Source of the DNA: Thioclava nitratireducens
Lineage (GTDB): Bacteria; Pseudomonadota; Alphaproteobacteria; Rhodobacterales; Rhodobacteraceae
Assembly: GCF_001940525.2 (NCBI RefSeq)
Contig: NZ_CP019437.1
Span: 1,586,501-1,650,500, forward strand
Length of the DNA: 64,000 nucleotides
Reading direction: 5' to 3'
Below the pieces are notes generated by a model that ran no database searches, was not told where the DNA came from, and saw only the letters and a program-made list of their open reading frames with translations. A program made the translations under genes and the position numbers. Shown in pieces: positions 18,817 through 27,131 of this stretch; position 1 is the first letter of the stretch; every line of letters starts with the position of its first letter.

Positions 18817-19281
18817 ATGGCCGATCGATCAATCACCGCGCAACGTGCGCGGGCTCGCGCCCGGGCTCGCAAGCGCCAGCAGCGCACGCACCCGGCCCTG
18901 ACGGCGCTCTACTCGATCTTCGTGATCGGGTTTGCGGGCGCGCTGTTCTACCTCGCATGGAAAAGCCAGTTCGCGGCCCCGCCGAGCTATCTCTTCGATA
19001 CGCCCACACAGCCGATCGAGGCGGCCTATTGCCTCGCGGTGGTGCGGGGACTCTCGGGCGGAGGAAGCGGTGGCTATGTCGGAGAGGCGCAGGATTTCTG
19101 GCTGGAACGCTTGTTGGAATTCAGCGGCGACGTCGCAGGCAATATCGCGAAGGGGGAAGATGCGCTGGGACGTCATCTGGTCGGCAGGCCCGTACCGGAT
19201 CGCCAATGGCTCGTCGATGCGATGGACAAATGTTCCAACCGTGCGGTGAATTACGGGGCGCATTTCGACGCGTTCGATTAG
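18817..19281 (+). CDS. Small single-pass membrane protein, unknown function
   Basis: 154 residues from the ATG at 18817 (GGCAGGAGG upstream). Residues 10-27 are strikingly Arg/Ala-rich (RARARARARKRQQR), followed by one transmembrane helix at about 32-52 (ALYSIFVIGFAGALFYLAW). The basic side before the helix predicts the N-terminus inside and the C-terminal 100 residues in the periplasm. Two cysteines (YCLAV, DKCSN) are in the periplasmic part. I do not recognise the family. It stands alone between the ABC operon and the mechanosensitive channel gene, converging with the latter. Confidence 0.65.
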   Translation: MADRSITAQRARARARARKRQQRTHPALTALYSIFVIGFAGALFYLAWKSQFAAPPSYLFDTPTQPIEAAYCLAVVRGLSGGGSGGYVGEAQDFWLERLLEFSGDVAGNIAKGEDALGRHLVGRPVPDRQWLVDAMDKCSNRAVNYGAHFDAFD

Positions 19282-19325
19282 CGCGGAGATACGTGGACTC
19301 GAAGGAAGGCGCTTGAGAAACCTGT

Positions 19326-20489
19326 TCAGGGAGAGGGCGCGTCACTTGGTGGCGCGTCAGCCGAGGACGCCTCACCTGCGGGCCCCCCGAGGAATGCAGC
19401 TTCGGCCGGGGACAGATCGGCCCGGGTTCGGGGCAGGGCGTGCGGCATCTCGGCTTGAATCCACGCCACCAACTCCTCGCGGATATGGCAGCGCAGATCG
19501 AAGGTGCGCGGACCGTTGCGGGCGGAGGCGAGGATACGCACTTCCATTACCCGCTCGCGGAAATCGGTGACTTGCAGCGCGAAGACCTTGCCGTCCCACA
19601 ATGGATCGGCACGGGCGATCTCTTCGGCTTTCGCGCGGATGGCGGCGATGTCGGCCGTGTGATCGAGGTAGATCATCACGGTGCCGATCAGTTCTGCGCT
19701 TTCGCGGGTCCAGTTCTGGAACGGCTGTTCGATGAAATAGCTCAGCGGCACCACCAGCCGCCGCCAATCCCAGACGCGGATGACGACATAGGTGGACGTG
19801 ATTTCCTCCACATTGCCCCATTCGCCTTCGACGATTAGCGCGTCGTCGATCCGGATCGGTTGGGTCAGGGCAAGCTGGATGCCAGCGAAGAGGTTCTTCA
19901 GTACCGGTTGCAGCGCAAGGCCTACCACAAGGCCCGCCGCGCCACCCGCCGCGAGGAGCGACACGCCATATTGGCGTACGGCGGGGAAAGTCATCAGCGC
20001 CGTGGCGACCGCGATGATCACGATCATCACCTTGGCCACGCGCATCAGGATGCGGGTCTGGGTGACGTGCTTGCGCGCCAGCAGGTTGTCTTCCGCGTCG
20101 AGCTTGAAGCGTCGCAGATGGATCGTCGTCCAGATGTAGAGTGCGGTATAGGCAATCCATGCCAGACAGAGGATCAGCGCGACCAACAGGATATGCGTGA
20201 TTGCACTGGTGACCGCAGCGCCGGCCGGGGCGACCCCGTTCGCGAGGCCGAGTGCCACGATCAGCAGTATCAGCCGCATCGGTCGCGCGCCGCGCGCCAT
20301 CAGCGAGCGCCAGAACAGATCGCGATCGGCCACCGCGCGAGTGAGCGCCGTGAACACCACCCGGAACAGCAGCAGAGCGAGCAGCGCCGCCGCGACATAG
20401 GTGATCAGCGCCACCGCCCAGTCCGGCAGGAATTTCTGCGCCGTATCGATGGCGCTGGCCAGTTCGGTCTCGATCGTATCGGGCTCCAT
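19326..20489 (-). CDS. MscS family mechanosensitive ion channel
   Basis: 387 residues: four hydrophobic helices in the first 170 residues, then the pore-lining TM helix and the MscS beta domain (GAAGLVVGLALQPVLKNLFAGIQLALTQPIRIDD around 180-215, followed by VEGEWGNVEEITSTYVVIRVWDWRRLVVP). The C-terminal 30 residues are Ala/Ser/Pro-rich. The family opens under membrane tension on hypo-osmotic shock. The pore helix has the Gly/Ala packing of MscS, though some members of this family serve as ion or solute channels with other gating. Monocistronic by position. Confidence 0.93.
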   Translation of the reverse strand: MEPDTIETELASAIDTAQKFLPDWAVALITYVAAALLALLLFRVVFTALTRAVADRDLFWRSLMARGARPMRLILLIVALGLANGVAPAGAAVTSAITHILLVALILCLAWIAYTALYIWTTIHLRRFKLDAEDNLLARKHVTQTRILMRVAKVMIVIIAVATALMTFPAVRQYGVSLLAAGGAAGLVVGLALQPVLKNLFAGIQLALTQPIRIDDALIVEGEWGNVEEITSTYVVIRVWDWRRLVVPLSYFIEQPFQNWTRESAELIGTVMIYLDHTADIAAIRAKAEEIARADPLWDGKVFALQVTDFRERVMEVRILASARNGPRTFDLRCHIREELVAWIQAEMPHALPRTRADLSPAEAAFLGGPAGEASSADAPPSDAPSP

Positions 20490-20658
20490 CCGCGTCTCCG
20501 CAATGCCATGCCTTTTTGCTGCGTTGCCGCATTGATGATGGCGCTTCGATCTGCGCTGTCAAATCGGCCTGGACATTGACGCAGATCATCGAGGCCGAAA
20601 GGCGGGAATGTAGAATGACATTCGGGAAAACATCCCGTTTCGAGCACTGGAGGAAGCT

Positions 20659-20826
20659 ATGAGACATCGCTTTTCTGCAACCATCGCGCAGCTTGCAGCC
20701 CTATTCGCGCTGGTCGCCTTCGCGGGCTGTACGCAGCTTGAGCGCGACATCGGGGAATGCGAGCCGGGCGTCGCGGGGATGTCCGGTATGGCCACGGTCG
20801 CCCCGTCGGGCGTGGGAACCTGCTGA
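20659..20826 (+). CDS. Small lipoprotein, 55 residues
   Basis: ATG at 20659 with GGAGGAA upstream, encoding MRHRFSATIAQLAALFALV followed by AFAGC and about 30 more residues, ending with TC before TGA at 20824. The basic start, hydrophobic core and AGC look like a lipoprotein signal with the lipidated cysteine at C24, though phenylalanine at -3 is not ideal. The mature part has three cysteines and is Gly/Met-rich. It lies in the gap between the divergent mscS gene and the XRE regulator. Function unknown; entericidin-like small lipoproteins are a loose comparison. Confidence 0.55.
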   Translation: MRHRFSATIAQLAALFALVAFAGCTQLERDIGECEPGVAGMSGMATVAPSGVGTC

Positions 20827-20832
20827 GCGGCG

Positions 20833-20879
20833 TGTAAAGCGCTGTAAAATGATTTTCTTCTCCTGCACTTGCCTGTAAA
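20833..20879. promoter_or_regulatory. Three phased TGTAAA repeats before the XRE regulator
   Basis: TGTAAA occurs at 20833-20838, 20843-20848 and 20874-20879, spaced 10 and 31 bases, that is about one and three helical turns, all on the same strand and face. They lie in the 75-base gap between the small lipoprotein gene and the XRE regulator start at 20902. This arrangement suggests an autoregulatory operator, but the reading protein is unknown. Confidence 0.5.
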
Positions 20880-20901
20880 AGCGAGGGCAGGAGTATTGCA
20901 T

Positions 20902-22260
20902 ATGGCCCGTTCCGCACTCACTGGCACCCGCATTCGCGAGCGGCGCACTTCGCTCGGTTTGAAACAGGCTGACCTCGCGCGGGCCGCCGGAATTTCCGCC
21001 GCCTATCTCAACCTGATCGAGCACAACCGCCGCCGCGTCAGCGATGCCTTGATCGAGCGGATCGCGAGCGCGATGGGCATTGATCCGGTCACGCTGGGCG
21101 AGGGGGCGGAAGGGGCGCTGTTCGCAGGGCTGCGCGAGGCGGCGGCGTCGGTGGAGCTGGCCGAGGCCGGCGAGGCTGGCAGCGCCGCGACTGTCAGCCA
21201 GCTTGCGCCCGACCTCGACCGGATCGAGGAATTCGTGGGCCGCTTTCCCGCCTGGGCCGCGCTTCTGGTGAACCGTCAGGCGCGGCTGGCCGAATTGGAG
21301 CGCGTCGTCGAGACCTATGCAGAGCGCATGGCCCAGGACCCGTTCCTGCTGACCTCGCTCCACGAGGTGCTCTCGGCTGTGACGTCGCTGCGCTCTACCG
21401 CTGCGATCCTTGTCGAGACCGAGGATATCGAGCCGGAATGGCGCGCGCGGTTTCTCAACACGATCCAGGAGGAAAGCCTGCGCCTTTCGGGGACGGCAGA
21501 GGCCTTGGTCGGCTATCTCGACGAGATGGAAACCGCCGAGACCGGTCTGTCCTCGCCGCAGGAACAGGTGGAGGCGTGGCTCGAGGCGCGTGGCTGGCAT
21601 TTCCCGGAACTCGAGGGGGACGGGACCGATCCGGCCGAGCTGATCGCGGGCGCGCCGGAATTGGCCTCCGCGGCGGCTCGGGAATTGGCGCGCAACCATC
21701 TGCGGCGGCAGGCGGAGGATGCGCGTGCGCTGCCGCTCGATCCGCTGCTGGCGGCGCTAGCCGAGCTCGGGCCCGATCCGGGGGGCTTGGCCGCGCGCTT
21801 CGCGGTGCCGCTCGCGCAGGTGTTGCGGCGGCTCGCGGCGCTGCCGGCGGGCGCGCCGGGCTTGGGGCAGCCGGGGCTCGTGATCTGCGACGGCTCGGGC
21901 ACGCTGACCTTCCGCCGCGCAGCGCCCGGCTTCCTGTTGCCGCGCTTCGCCGCCGCCTGTCCCCTCTGGCCGCTCTACGAGGCGCTCGCGCGTCCGATGC
22001 AGCCGATCCGGGCGCTGGTCGACATGGCCGGGCGGCTGCCGCAACGCTTCCTGACATATGCCGTCTCCGAACCGCGCCCGACCGGCTTCGACGGACCCGT
22101 GCTGATGCGCGCGACGATGCTGATCCTGCCCGCGCCGCCGCAGAGCTCCGATGCCCCGGCGCGCCCGATCGGTGCGTCGTGCCGTATTTGCCCGCGTGGC
22201 GACTGTCCGGGGCGGCGCGAGCCCTCGATCGTCGCGGATGCATCGGCGGAGCGGGCGTGA
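20902..22260 (+). CDS. XRE-family regulator with HisKA-like middle and ScfR-type C-terminus
   Basis: 452 residues. Residues 8-62 are an XRE HTH (KQADLARAAGISAAYLNLIE). The C-terminus has the cysteine motif of short-chain acyl-CoA regulators (DUF2083): C427, C430, C435 in CRICPRGDCPGRR. Between them, 146-208 reads like two HisKA helices: D-x-FL, then HEVLSAVTSLR with H154, then EES-x-RL. The kinase encoded 2 kb downstream has SHELRTPMTSIR and HEEARRL at matching positions. There is no ATPase domain, and the IrrE-like HExxH of some relatives is missing. The ATG at 20902 has GGGCAGGAG upstream. Likely role: control of short-chain fatty acid or acetate use; inference. Confidence 0.8.
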   Translation: MARSALTGTRIRERRTSLGLKQADLARAAGISAAYLNLIEHNRRRVSDALIERIASAMGIDPVTLGEGAEGALFAGLREAAASVELAEAGEAGSAATVSQLAPDLDRIEEFVGRFPAWAALLVNRQARLAELERVVETYAERMAQDPFLLTSLHEVLSAVTSLRSTAAILVETEDIEPEWRARFLNTIQEESLRLSGTAEALVGYLDEMETAETGLSSPQEQVEAWLEARGWHFPELEGDGTDPAELIAGAPELASAAARELARNHLRRQAEDARALPLDPLLAALAELGPDPGGLAARFAVPLAQVLRRLAALPAGAPGLGQPGLVICDGSGTLTFRRAAPGFLLPRFAAACPLWPLYEALARPMQPIRALVDMAGRLPQRFLTYAVSEPRPTGFDGPVLMRATMLILPAPPQSSDAPARPIGASCRICPRGDCPGRREPSIVADASAERA

Positions 22261-22311
22261 GGGTTTGACAGGGCGCGACACGGTGGCGATAGTCGGGTGA
22301 GGGGGATGGCT

Positions 22312-22707
22312 ATGGCGCAAAGACAGGTGCTGTTGATCGAGGACGAGCCGCATATCGCGGAAGCGATCCGGTTCATCCTGACGCGTGCCGGCTGGACGGT
22401 GTCGGTGCTCGAAGACGGCGCGCGGGCAATGGCGCGCATCACCGGCGATCCGCCCGATGCAATCATCCTAGATCTGATGCTGCCGGGGCGGTCCGGTCTC
22501 GAAATCCTTGCCGATATGCGCGCGGATGCCGCGCTGCGTGATCTGCCGGTTCTGATGCTCAGCGCGCGCGGGCAGGGGCGCGACCGCGATGCCGCGACCC
22601 GCGCCGGGGCGACGGCCTTCCTCGCCAAACCTTTTGCCAATGGCGACGTGCTCGATCAGCTCGAGGCGATCACCGGCGGGGGCGCGGCGCGCCGGGAGCC
22701 CGCCTGA
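22312..22707 (+). CDS. Single-domain response regulator
   Basis: 131 residues, receiver domain only. Phosphoacceptor D54 (IILDLMLPG), acidic pair E10-D11/E12, S84 and K106 (FLAKPF) are all present, so it should be phosphorylatable. There is no output domain. The start at 22312 is set by AGGGGG 6 bases upstream; ATG 22306 is an alternative. Its stop overlaps the start of the next small gene (TGATG), and the symporter-kinase follows, so it is the likely partner of that kinase. Output could run through the XRE protein upstream or another binding partner. Confidence 0.93.
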   Translation: MAQRQVLLIEDEPHIAEAIRFILTRAGWTVSVLEDGARAMARITGDPPDAIILDLMLPGRSGLEILADMRADAALRDLPVLMLSARGQGRDRDAATRAGATAFLAKPFANGDVLDQLEAITGGGAARREPA

Positions 22708-23048
22708 TGCCGCAGACGGGCCAGCCGCTCTTTCTTGCCCGCCGTTCCTATCGCCGCCGCCGCCTGATGGATGCGGCGCGGCTGTTGCCGCTCGTCGGGC
22801 TCGTGCTGATCCTGATCCCGGGCCTGTGGCATCCGGCGCAGACCCCGATGCCCGATACCGGTCGTGGAGGGCTCTACCTGTTCGGGGTCTGGATCGCCCT
22901 GATCGTCGCGGCCTTCGCGATCGCCCGCGGGCTTGGCCCGGTGCTCGATGCAGAGGATGTGGCCGAAGGCACGGCCAACGCGGACGACGACCGGATGGAC
23001 GCCGACTCCACACGCCGCGCGCCGGACGCGCCGCCGCCGGAGGGCTGA
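22707..23048 (+). CDS. Small two-helix membrane protein in the symporter-kinase operon
   Basis: 113 residues: Arg-rich start (RRSYRRRR), a helix at about 24-42 (LLPLVGLVLILIPGLW), a short loop, a second helix at 58-75 (YLFGVWIALIVAAFAIA), and an acidic cytoplasmic tail. The start overlaps the receiver stop and the gene ends 1 base before the kinase start codon. A helper for the SSS domain is plausible, since solute/sodium symporters are often accompanied by small DUF485- or DUF4212-like membrane proteins, but I cannot assign this sequence to either. Confidence 0.7.
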   Translation: MPQTGQPLFLARRSYRRRRLMDAARLLPLVGLVLILIPGLWHPAQTPMPDTGRGGLYLFGVWIALIVAAFAIARGLGPVLDAEDVAEGTANADDDRMDADSTRRAPDAPPPEG

Positions 23049-23049
23049 G

Positions 23050-25776
23050 ATGCCCTTCAATAATCTCGTCGCGGTCTGCCTGACCTATGTGATCGTGCTC
23101 TTCTCGGTGGCCTTCGTCGCGGAACGCCGTGCAGAGCGCCGCCGTCTGCGCTTTCTGCGCTCGCCGGTGATCTACACGCTCTCGCTCTCGATCTACTGTA
23201 CCGCATGGACGTTCTACGGCGCGGTCGGCTACGCGGCGCGCTCTGGGCTGGAATTCCTGACCATCTACCTCGGCCCGACGCTTGTCTTCGTCGGCTGGTG
23301 GTGGGTGTTGCGCAAGCTCGTGCGGATCGGGCGCACCCATCGCGTGACTTCGATCGCGGACCTGATTTCCAGCCGCTACGGGAAATCGAACACGCTGGGC
23401 GTCATCGTCACGCTGATGTCGGTCGCCGCCGCCACGCCTTATATCGCGCTGCAGCTGCAATCGGTGACGCTGAGCTTCGGCGTCTTCGCCGCCGGGACGC
23501 CCGAGGGCTGGGCATTGCCCGACCAAGGGGCGACGGCGCTGTGGATCGCGGGCGGGCTTGCGATCTTCACAATTCTCTTCGGCACCCGAAACCTCGATGC
23601 GAACGAGCGGCACCATGGCGTCGTCACCGCCATCGCGCTGGAGGCGGTGGTGAAGCTGGTCGCGCTGGTCGCGGTGGGCGTTTTCGTCGTCTGGGGCCTG
23701 GGCGGCGGGCCGATGGATATGCTCGCCCGGATCGACGCGTCGAAAATCGCGGAGTGGAATCTCAACCCGGGGCGCTTCGCTGGTCTGACCTTCGTCTCCG
23801 CCGCCGCGATCCTGACCTTGCCGCGTATGTTTCAGGTGCTGGTCGTGGAGAACGTGGACGAGCGGCACCTCGCCACCGCAAGCTGGGCCTTTCCGGCCTA
23901 TCTGATGCTGATGAGCCTCTTCGTCGTGCCGATCGCGGTGATGGGGCTGGAGCGTATGCCCGAGGGCGCGAACCCCGATCTGTTCGTCCTCACGCTGCCG
24001 CTGTCCGAAGGGCAGGGGAAGCTGGCGCTGCTGGCCTTCTTGGGTGGGTTTTCCTCGGCCACGTCGATGGTGATCGTCGCGGCGATTGCGCTCGCGACAA
24101 TGGTCTCGAACCATATCGTGACGCCGCTTTGGCTCGCGCTGCGCAGGGAAGGGCCGCGCGCCCAGGGCGATGTGCGCGGGCTGGTTCTGGCCTCGCGCCG
24201 GGTCTCGATCATCGCTGTGCTGGCGATGGGCTATGCCTATTACCGGATGTCGGGGGGTTCCGAGGCGCTGGCGGCGATTGGCTTGATCGCATTCGTCGGC
24301 GCGGCGCAGGTTTTGCCAGCGTTGATCGGCGGCATCTTCTGGCGCGGCGCGACCCATGTGGGCGCGGCGGCGGGGCTGGTGATCGGCTTCGCGCTCTGGG
24401 CCTATACGCTGTTCCTGCCGTCGGTGGGCGATGCCGGGCTGATACCGCAGATCGTTCTCGATCACGGCCTCTTCGGGTTCGAATGGCTGCGCCCGCATGC
24501 TTTGTTCGGGATCGCGGGGCTCGACCCGCTGCTGCATGCGCTGTTCTGGTCTCTGCTGTTCAACACGCTGGCCTTCCTGATCTTCTCGATGCTGTCCTTC
24601 CCCGGCCCGATGGAGCGGCTGCAGGGCGTGGCGTTTGTCAATATCTACGACCAGAGCCCCGCCGCGCGATCTTGGGTGCAAGGCGGTGCCGAGGCCGAGG
24701 ACCTGCTGTCGATGTCGCAGCGCATTCTGGGCGCCGAGCCTGCGCAACATTTCTTTCAGGCGCAGGCGGCGGGGCAGGGCAAGGCCGGGTTCCTGCCCGA
24801 CACCACGCCCGATTTCCTCGCCCGACTGGAGCGGAAGCTGGCAGGCTCGGTCGGTGCCTCGACGGCGCATGCGATGATCGCGCAGCTCACCGGGGGCACC
24901 TCCGTGTCGATGCAAGATCTGATCGCGGTGGCGGGCGAGACGGCCGAAGCGAAGGAATACACCGCGCGGCTAGAGGCGAAATCCGAGGAGCTGGCCCGGG
25001 TTGCGCGTGCGCTGCGCGAGGCCAATGACAAGCTGCAGGATCTGTCGGTTCAGAAGGACAGCTTCCTCAGCCAGATCAGCCACGAGCTACGCACGCCCAT
25101 GACCTCGATCCGGGCGTTTTCCGAGATTCTGATGGAGCCCGATCTGCCGGATTCGATGCGCGCGCAATATGCCGAGATCATCCATGAAGAAGCGCGCCGC
25201 CTGACGCGTCTGCTGGATGATCTGCTCGACCTGTCCGTGCTGGAAAACCGTCGCGCGCAGCTCAATGTCTCGGTCGCCAATCTGCACGACCTGATCAACC
25301 GCGCGGTGCAATCGGCCTCCTCGACGCGGCCCGAACGGACATTCCGCATCGAGCGCGATTTCCCGACCGAGCATATGCCGATCTTCACCGATGCCGACCG
25401 GTTGGTTCAGGTCATGATCAACCTGATCTCGAACGCGCGGAAATATTGCGATGCCGAGAAGGCGGTGCTGCGGATCGAAGTTAAGCGCCGCGGCAAGCGG
25501 GTGCAGATCGATTTCATCGACAACGGCGCGGGGATTCCGAAAAAGAGCCAAAAGCTGATCTTCGAGAAATTCGCCCGCTTGACCGACCAAAGCCGCGCCG
25601 GTAGCGCGGGGCTCGGGCTCGCGATTTGCCGCGAGATCATGTCCAATCTGGGCGGCACGATCGACTATGTGCCGGGGCAGGGCGGGGCCGCGTTCCGCAT
25701 CACCCTGCCACTCCGGCGCAGTGATCTGCGCGCACCCTCCGACGAGGCTTCCGAGAGCGCAACGCTTTCACGCTAA
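23050..25776 (+). CDS. Sodium/solute symporter-histidine kinase fusion (CbrA-like)
   Basis: 908 residues. Residues 1 to about 530 are a solute:sodium symporter (SLC5/SSS) domain with around 13 helices (SIYCTAWTFYGAVGYAARSG; TSIADLISSRYG; SATSMVIVAAIALATMVSN). A linker and coiled coil (about 635-668) lead to HisKA with H678 in ISHELRTPM, then HATPase boxes: N (NLISNARKY), G1 (DNGAGIP), G2 (GSAGLGLAI). All catalytic residues look intact. The architecture is that of CbrA-type sensors, which couple solute uptake or binding to phosphorylation. The ATG at 23050 overlaps the previous TGA region. The transported or sensed solute is unknown; a short-chain acid fits the ScfR-like regulator. Confidence 0.95.
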   Translation: MPFNNLVAVCLTYVIVLFSVAFVAERRAERRRLRFLRSPVIYTLSLSIYCTAWTFYGAVGYAARSGLEFLTIYLGPTLVFVGWWWVLRKLVRIGRTHRVTSIADLISSRYGKSNTLGVIVTLMSVAAATPYIALQLQSVTLSFGVFAAGTPEGWALPDQGATALWIAGGLAIFTILFGTRNLDANERHHGVVTAIALEAVVKLVALVAVGVFVVWGLGGGPMDMLARIDASKIAEWNLNPGRFAGLTFVSAAAILTLPRMFQVLVVENVDERHLATASWAFPAYLMLMSLFVVPIAVMGLERMPEGANPDLFVLTLPLSEGQGKLALLAFLGGFSSATSMVIVAAIALATMVSNHIVTPLWLALRREGPRAQGDVRGLVLASRRVSIIAVLAMGYAYYRMSGGSEALAAIGLIAFVGAAQVLPALIGGIFWRGATHVGAAAGLVIGFALWAYTLFLPSVGDAGLIPQIVLDHGLFGFEWLRPHALFGIAGLDPLLHALFWSLLFNTLAFLIFSMLSFPGPMERLQGVAFVNIYDQSPAARSWVQGGAEAEDLLSMSQRILGAEPAQHFFQAQAAGQGKAGFLPDTTPDFLARLERKLAGSVGASTAHAMIAQLTGGTSVSMQDLIAVAGETAEAKEYTARLEAKSEELARVARALREANDKLQDLSVQKDSFLSQISHELRTPMTSIRAFSEILMEPDLPDSMRAQYAEIIHEEARRLTRLLDDLLDLSVLENRRAQLNVSVANLHDLINRAVQSASSTRPERTFRIERDFPTEHMPIFTDADRLVQVMINLISNARKYCDAEKAVLRIEVKRRGKRVQIDFIDNGAGIPKKSQKLIFEKFARLTDQSRAGSAGLGLAICREIMSNLGGTIDYVPGQGGAAFRITLPLRRSDLRAPSDEASESATLSR

Positions 25777-25802
25777 GACGCGATCGCCGTAGCATTTGAA
25801 AC

Positions 25803-25814
25803 GGTTTGTAAACC
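25803..25814. promoter_or_regulatory. 12-bp palindrome before the FliM-like gene
   Basis: GGTTTGTAAACC, a perfect 5+5 inverted repeat with centre GT, lies 43 bases before the FliM-like start. It contains TGTAAA, the same hexamer repeated three times before the XRE regulator at 20.8 kb. A shared regulator is possible but unproven. Confidence 0.35.
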
Positions 25815-25856
25815 TCGACCTGCCAAAGCTGGGAAAGAGACCCCGAAAGCGGGCGG

Positions 25857-27088
25857 ATGGAGGTCATGGTTCACGAGCGCGAGACATCGGTGCTGCGGCG
25901 TAAGACCGAGGCGGCGAAGACGGGTGCGGGCACGGCCCCGATCACGCCTGCCCGTGCGGTGACGCTCGCGCTGTCCAAGGTCGCGCAGGACAGGCTTGAT
26001 CTACCGTTGCAGGTCACTGCGATCGAAGAGGTGATGCGGTCGCTCGCCGATTTGCCGGAGATGCTCGAAGACCTGTCACTGCTTGCGGTGATCGAAGGGC
26101 CGGCGGAGGCGCTCGGCGTCCTCGCCCTTCCGCCCGCCACTTTGGCGACGCTGATCGAGATGCAGACGATGGGGCGGTTCGGCAAGACCATGCCCGCCCC
26201 GCGGAAACCCACCCGGATCGATGCTGCGATCGCCGCCGATTTCGTCGATGCGGTGCTGGCCGAGATCGAGGAGGCCCTGATTAGCGAGCCGGCTATTTCA
26301 TGGGCCGGGGGCTTCCGCTTCGCCTCGCATCTCGACGACCCCCGTCCGCTCGGCTTGCTGCTGGAAGATGTCAGCTATCGTGTCTGGACGGCAGAGCTCA
26401 GCTTCGGCGCGACGGGCGAACGCAGCGGCGGTTTCCTCTGGGCGGTTCCGCGCGAAGGGCGGGGCGCCGCAATGCGCCGCGTGGCCCCGGCGACGTGGGA
26501 GGATGCGAAGGGAACTGCGAGCCCGGAGGCCGCTTTCGTCCCTGACGACCCCGCGCGCGACTGGTCTGCCACGTTCGAACGCTCCATCCTCGCGGCTTCC
26601 GCGCAGCTTGAAGCGGTCCTGCACCGTGTGACCTTGCCGCTGTCCGCCGTGCTCACGCTGCGTCAGGGTTCCGAGATTCCGCTCCCGCAAGACGCTCTGG
26701 AGCGGATCGCGCTCGAGGCGGAGGGGCGGCGCAAGCTCTCGCTCGCGCGGCTTGGGCAAAGCCACGGCATGCGGGCGCTGAGGCTGTGTGACGCGGAAGC
26801 CGCGGGGGCTGCTGGCGCGCAAGGGGTGGGGGCGTTCGATGCCGGAGTGTCACCCTATGCGGAGGCGCCGACGCCGGACGATCTGCCCGGCCTGTCCCGC
26901 CTCGGCGACCCGTTCGATCCTGCTTACGACGCGGAAAAGGGGGGCATGCCGTTCAAGCCTCGGAGCCGCGCGGCTTGGTCGGGCTTGCCCCGGATATGGA
27001 TTTCGGCGAGCCGCTCGATCTCGACACGCTCGCGCCATCGCAAGACGAGGAGGAGCTACCACCGCTGAAGATTCAGTCGGGCCTGTGA
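25857..27088 (+). pseudogene. FliM-type flagellar motor switch protein, probable 1-base frameshift near the 3' end
   Basis: Frame 1 from ATG 25857 gives 403 residues: a FliM middle domain (about 45-200; AIAADFVDAVLAEIEEAL, DVSYRVWTAELSF) and a SpoA/FliN-type domain at about 240-310 (AVLTLRQGSEIPLP). After K361 the text turns into an Arg/Ser-rich tail typical of a wrong frame. Shifting at the G-run 26939-26944 (six G, seven expected) gives an acidic tail (DFGEPLDLDTLAPSQDEEE) ending at 27088. The N-terminus lacks the EIDALL-type CheY-binding motif. No other flagellar gene is near. ATG 25866 is an alternative start. All core domains precede the shift, so the product may still work. Confidence 0.7.
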
Positions 27089-27131
27089 CCACAGGCGCCC
27101 CGAAAGCTGCCGACGGAAGCGCGGTGTAGCC

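Noticed and set aside
22468..24915. An 815-codon minus-strand frame opposite the receiver and symporter-kinase genes
   Set aside because: Same reason: composition of an antisense frame (RRG, DHH, QRQ runs) and perfect overlap with a strongly recognised protein.
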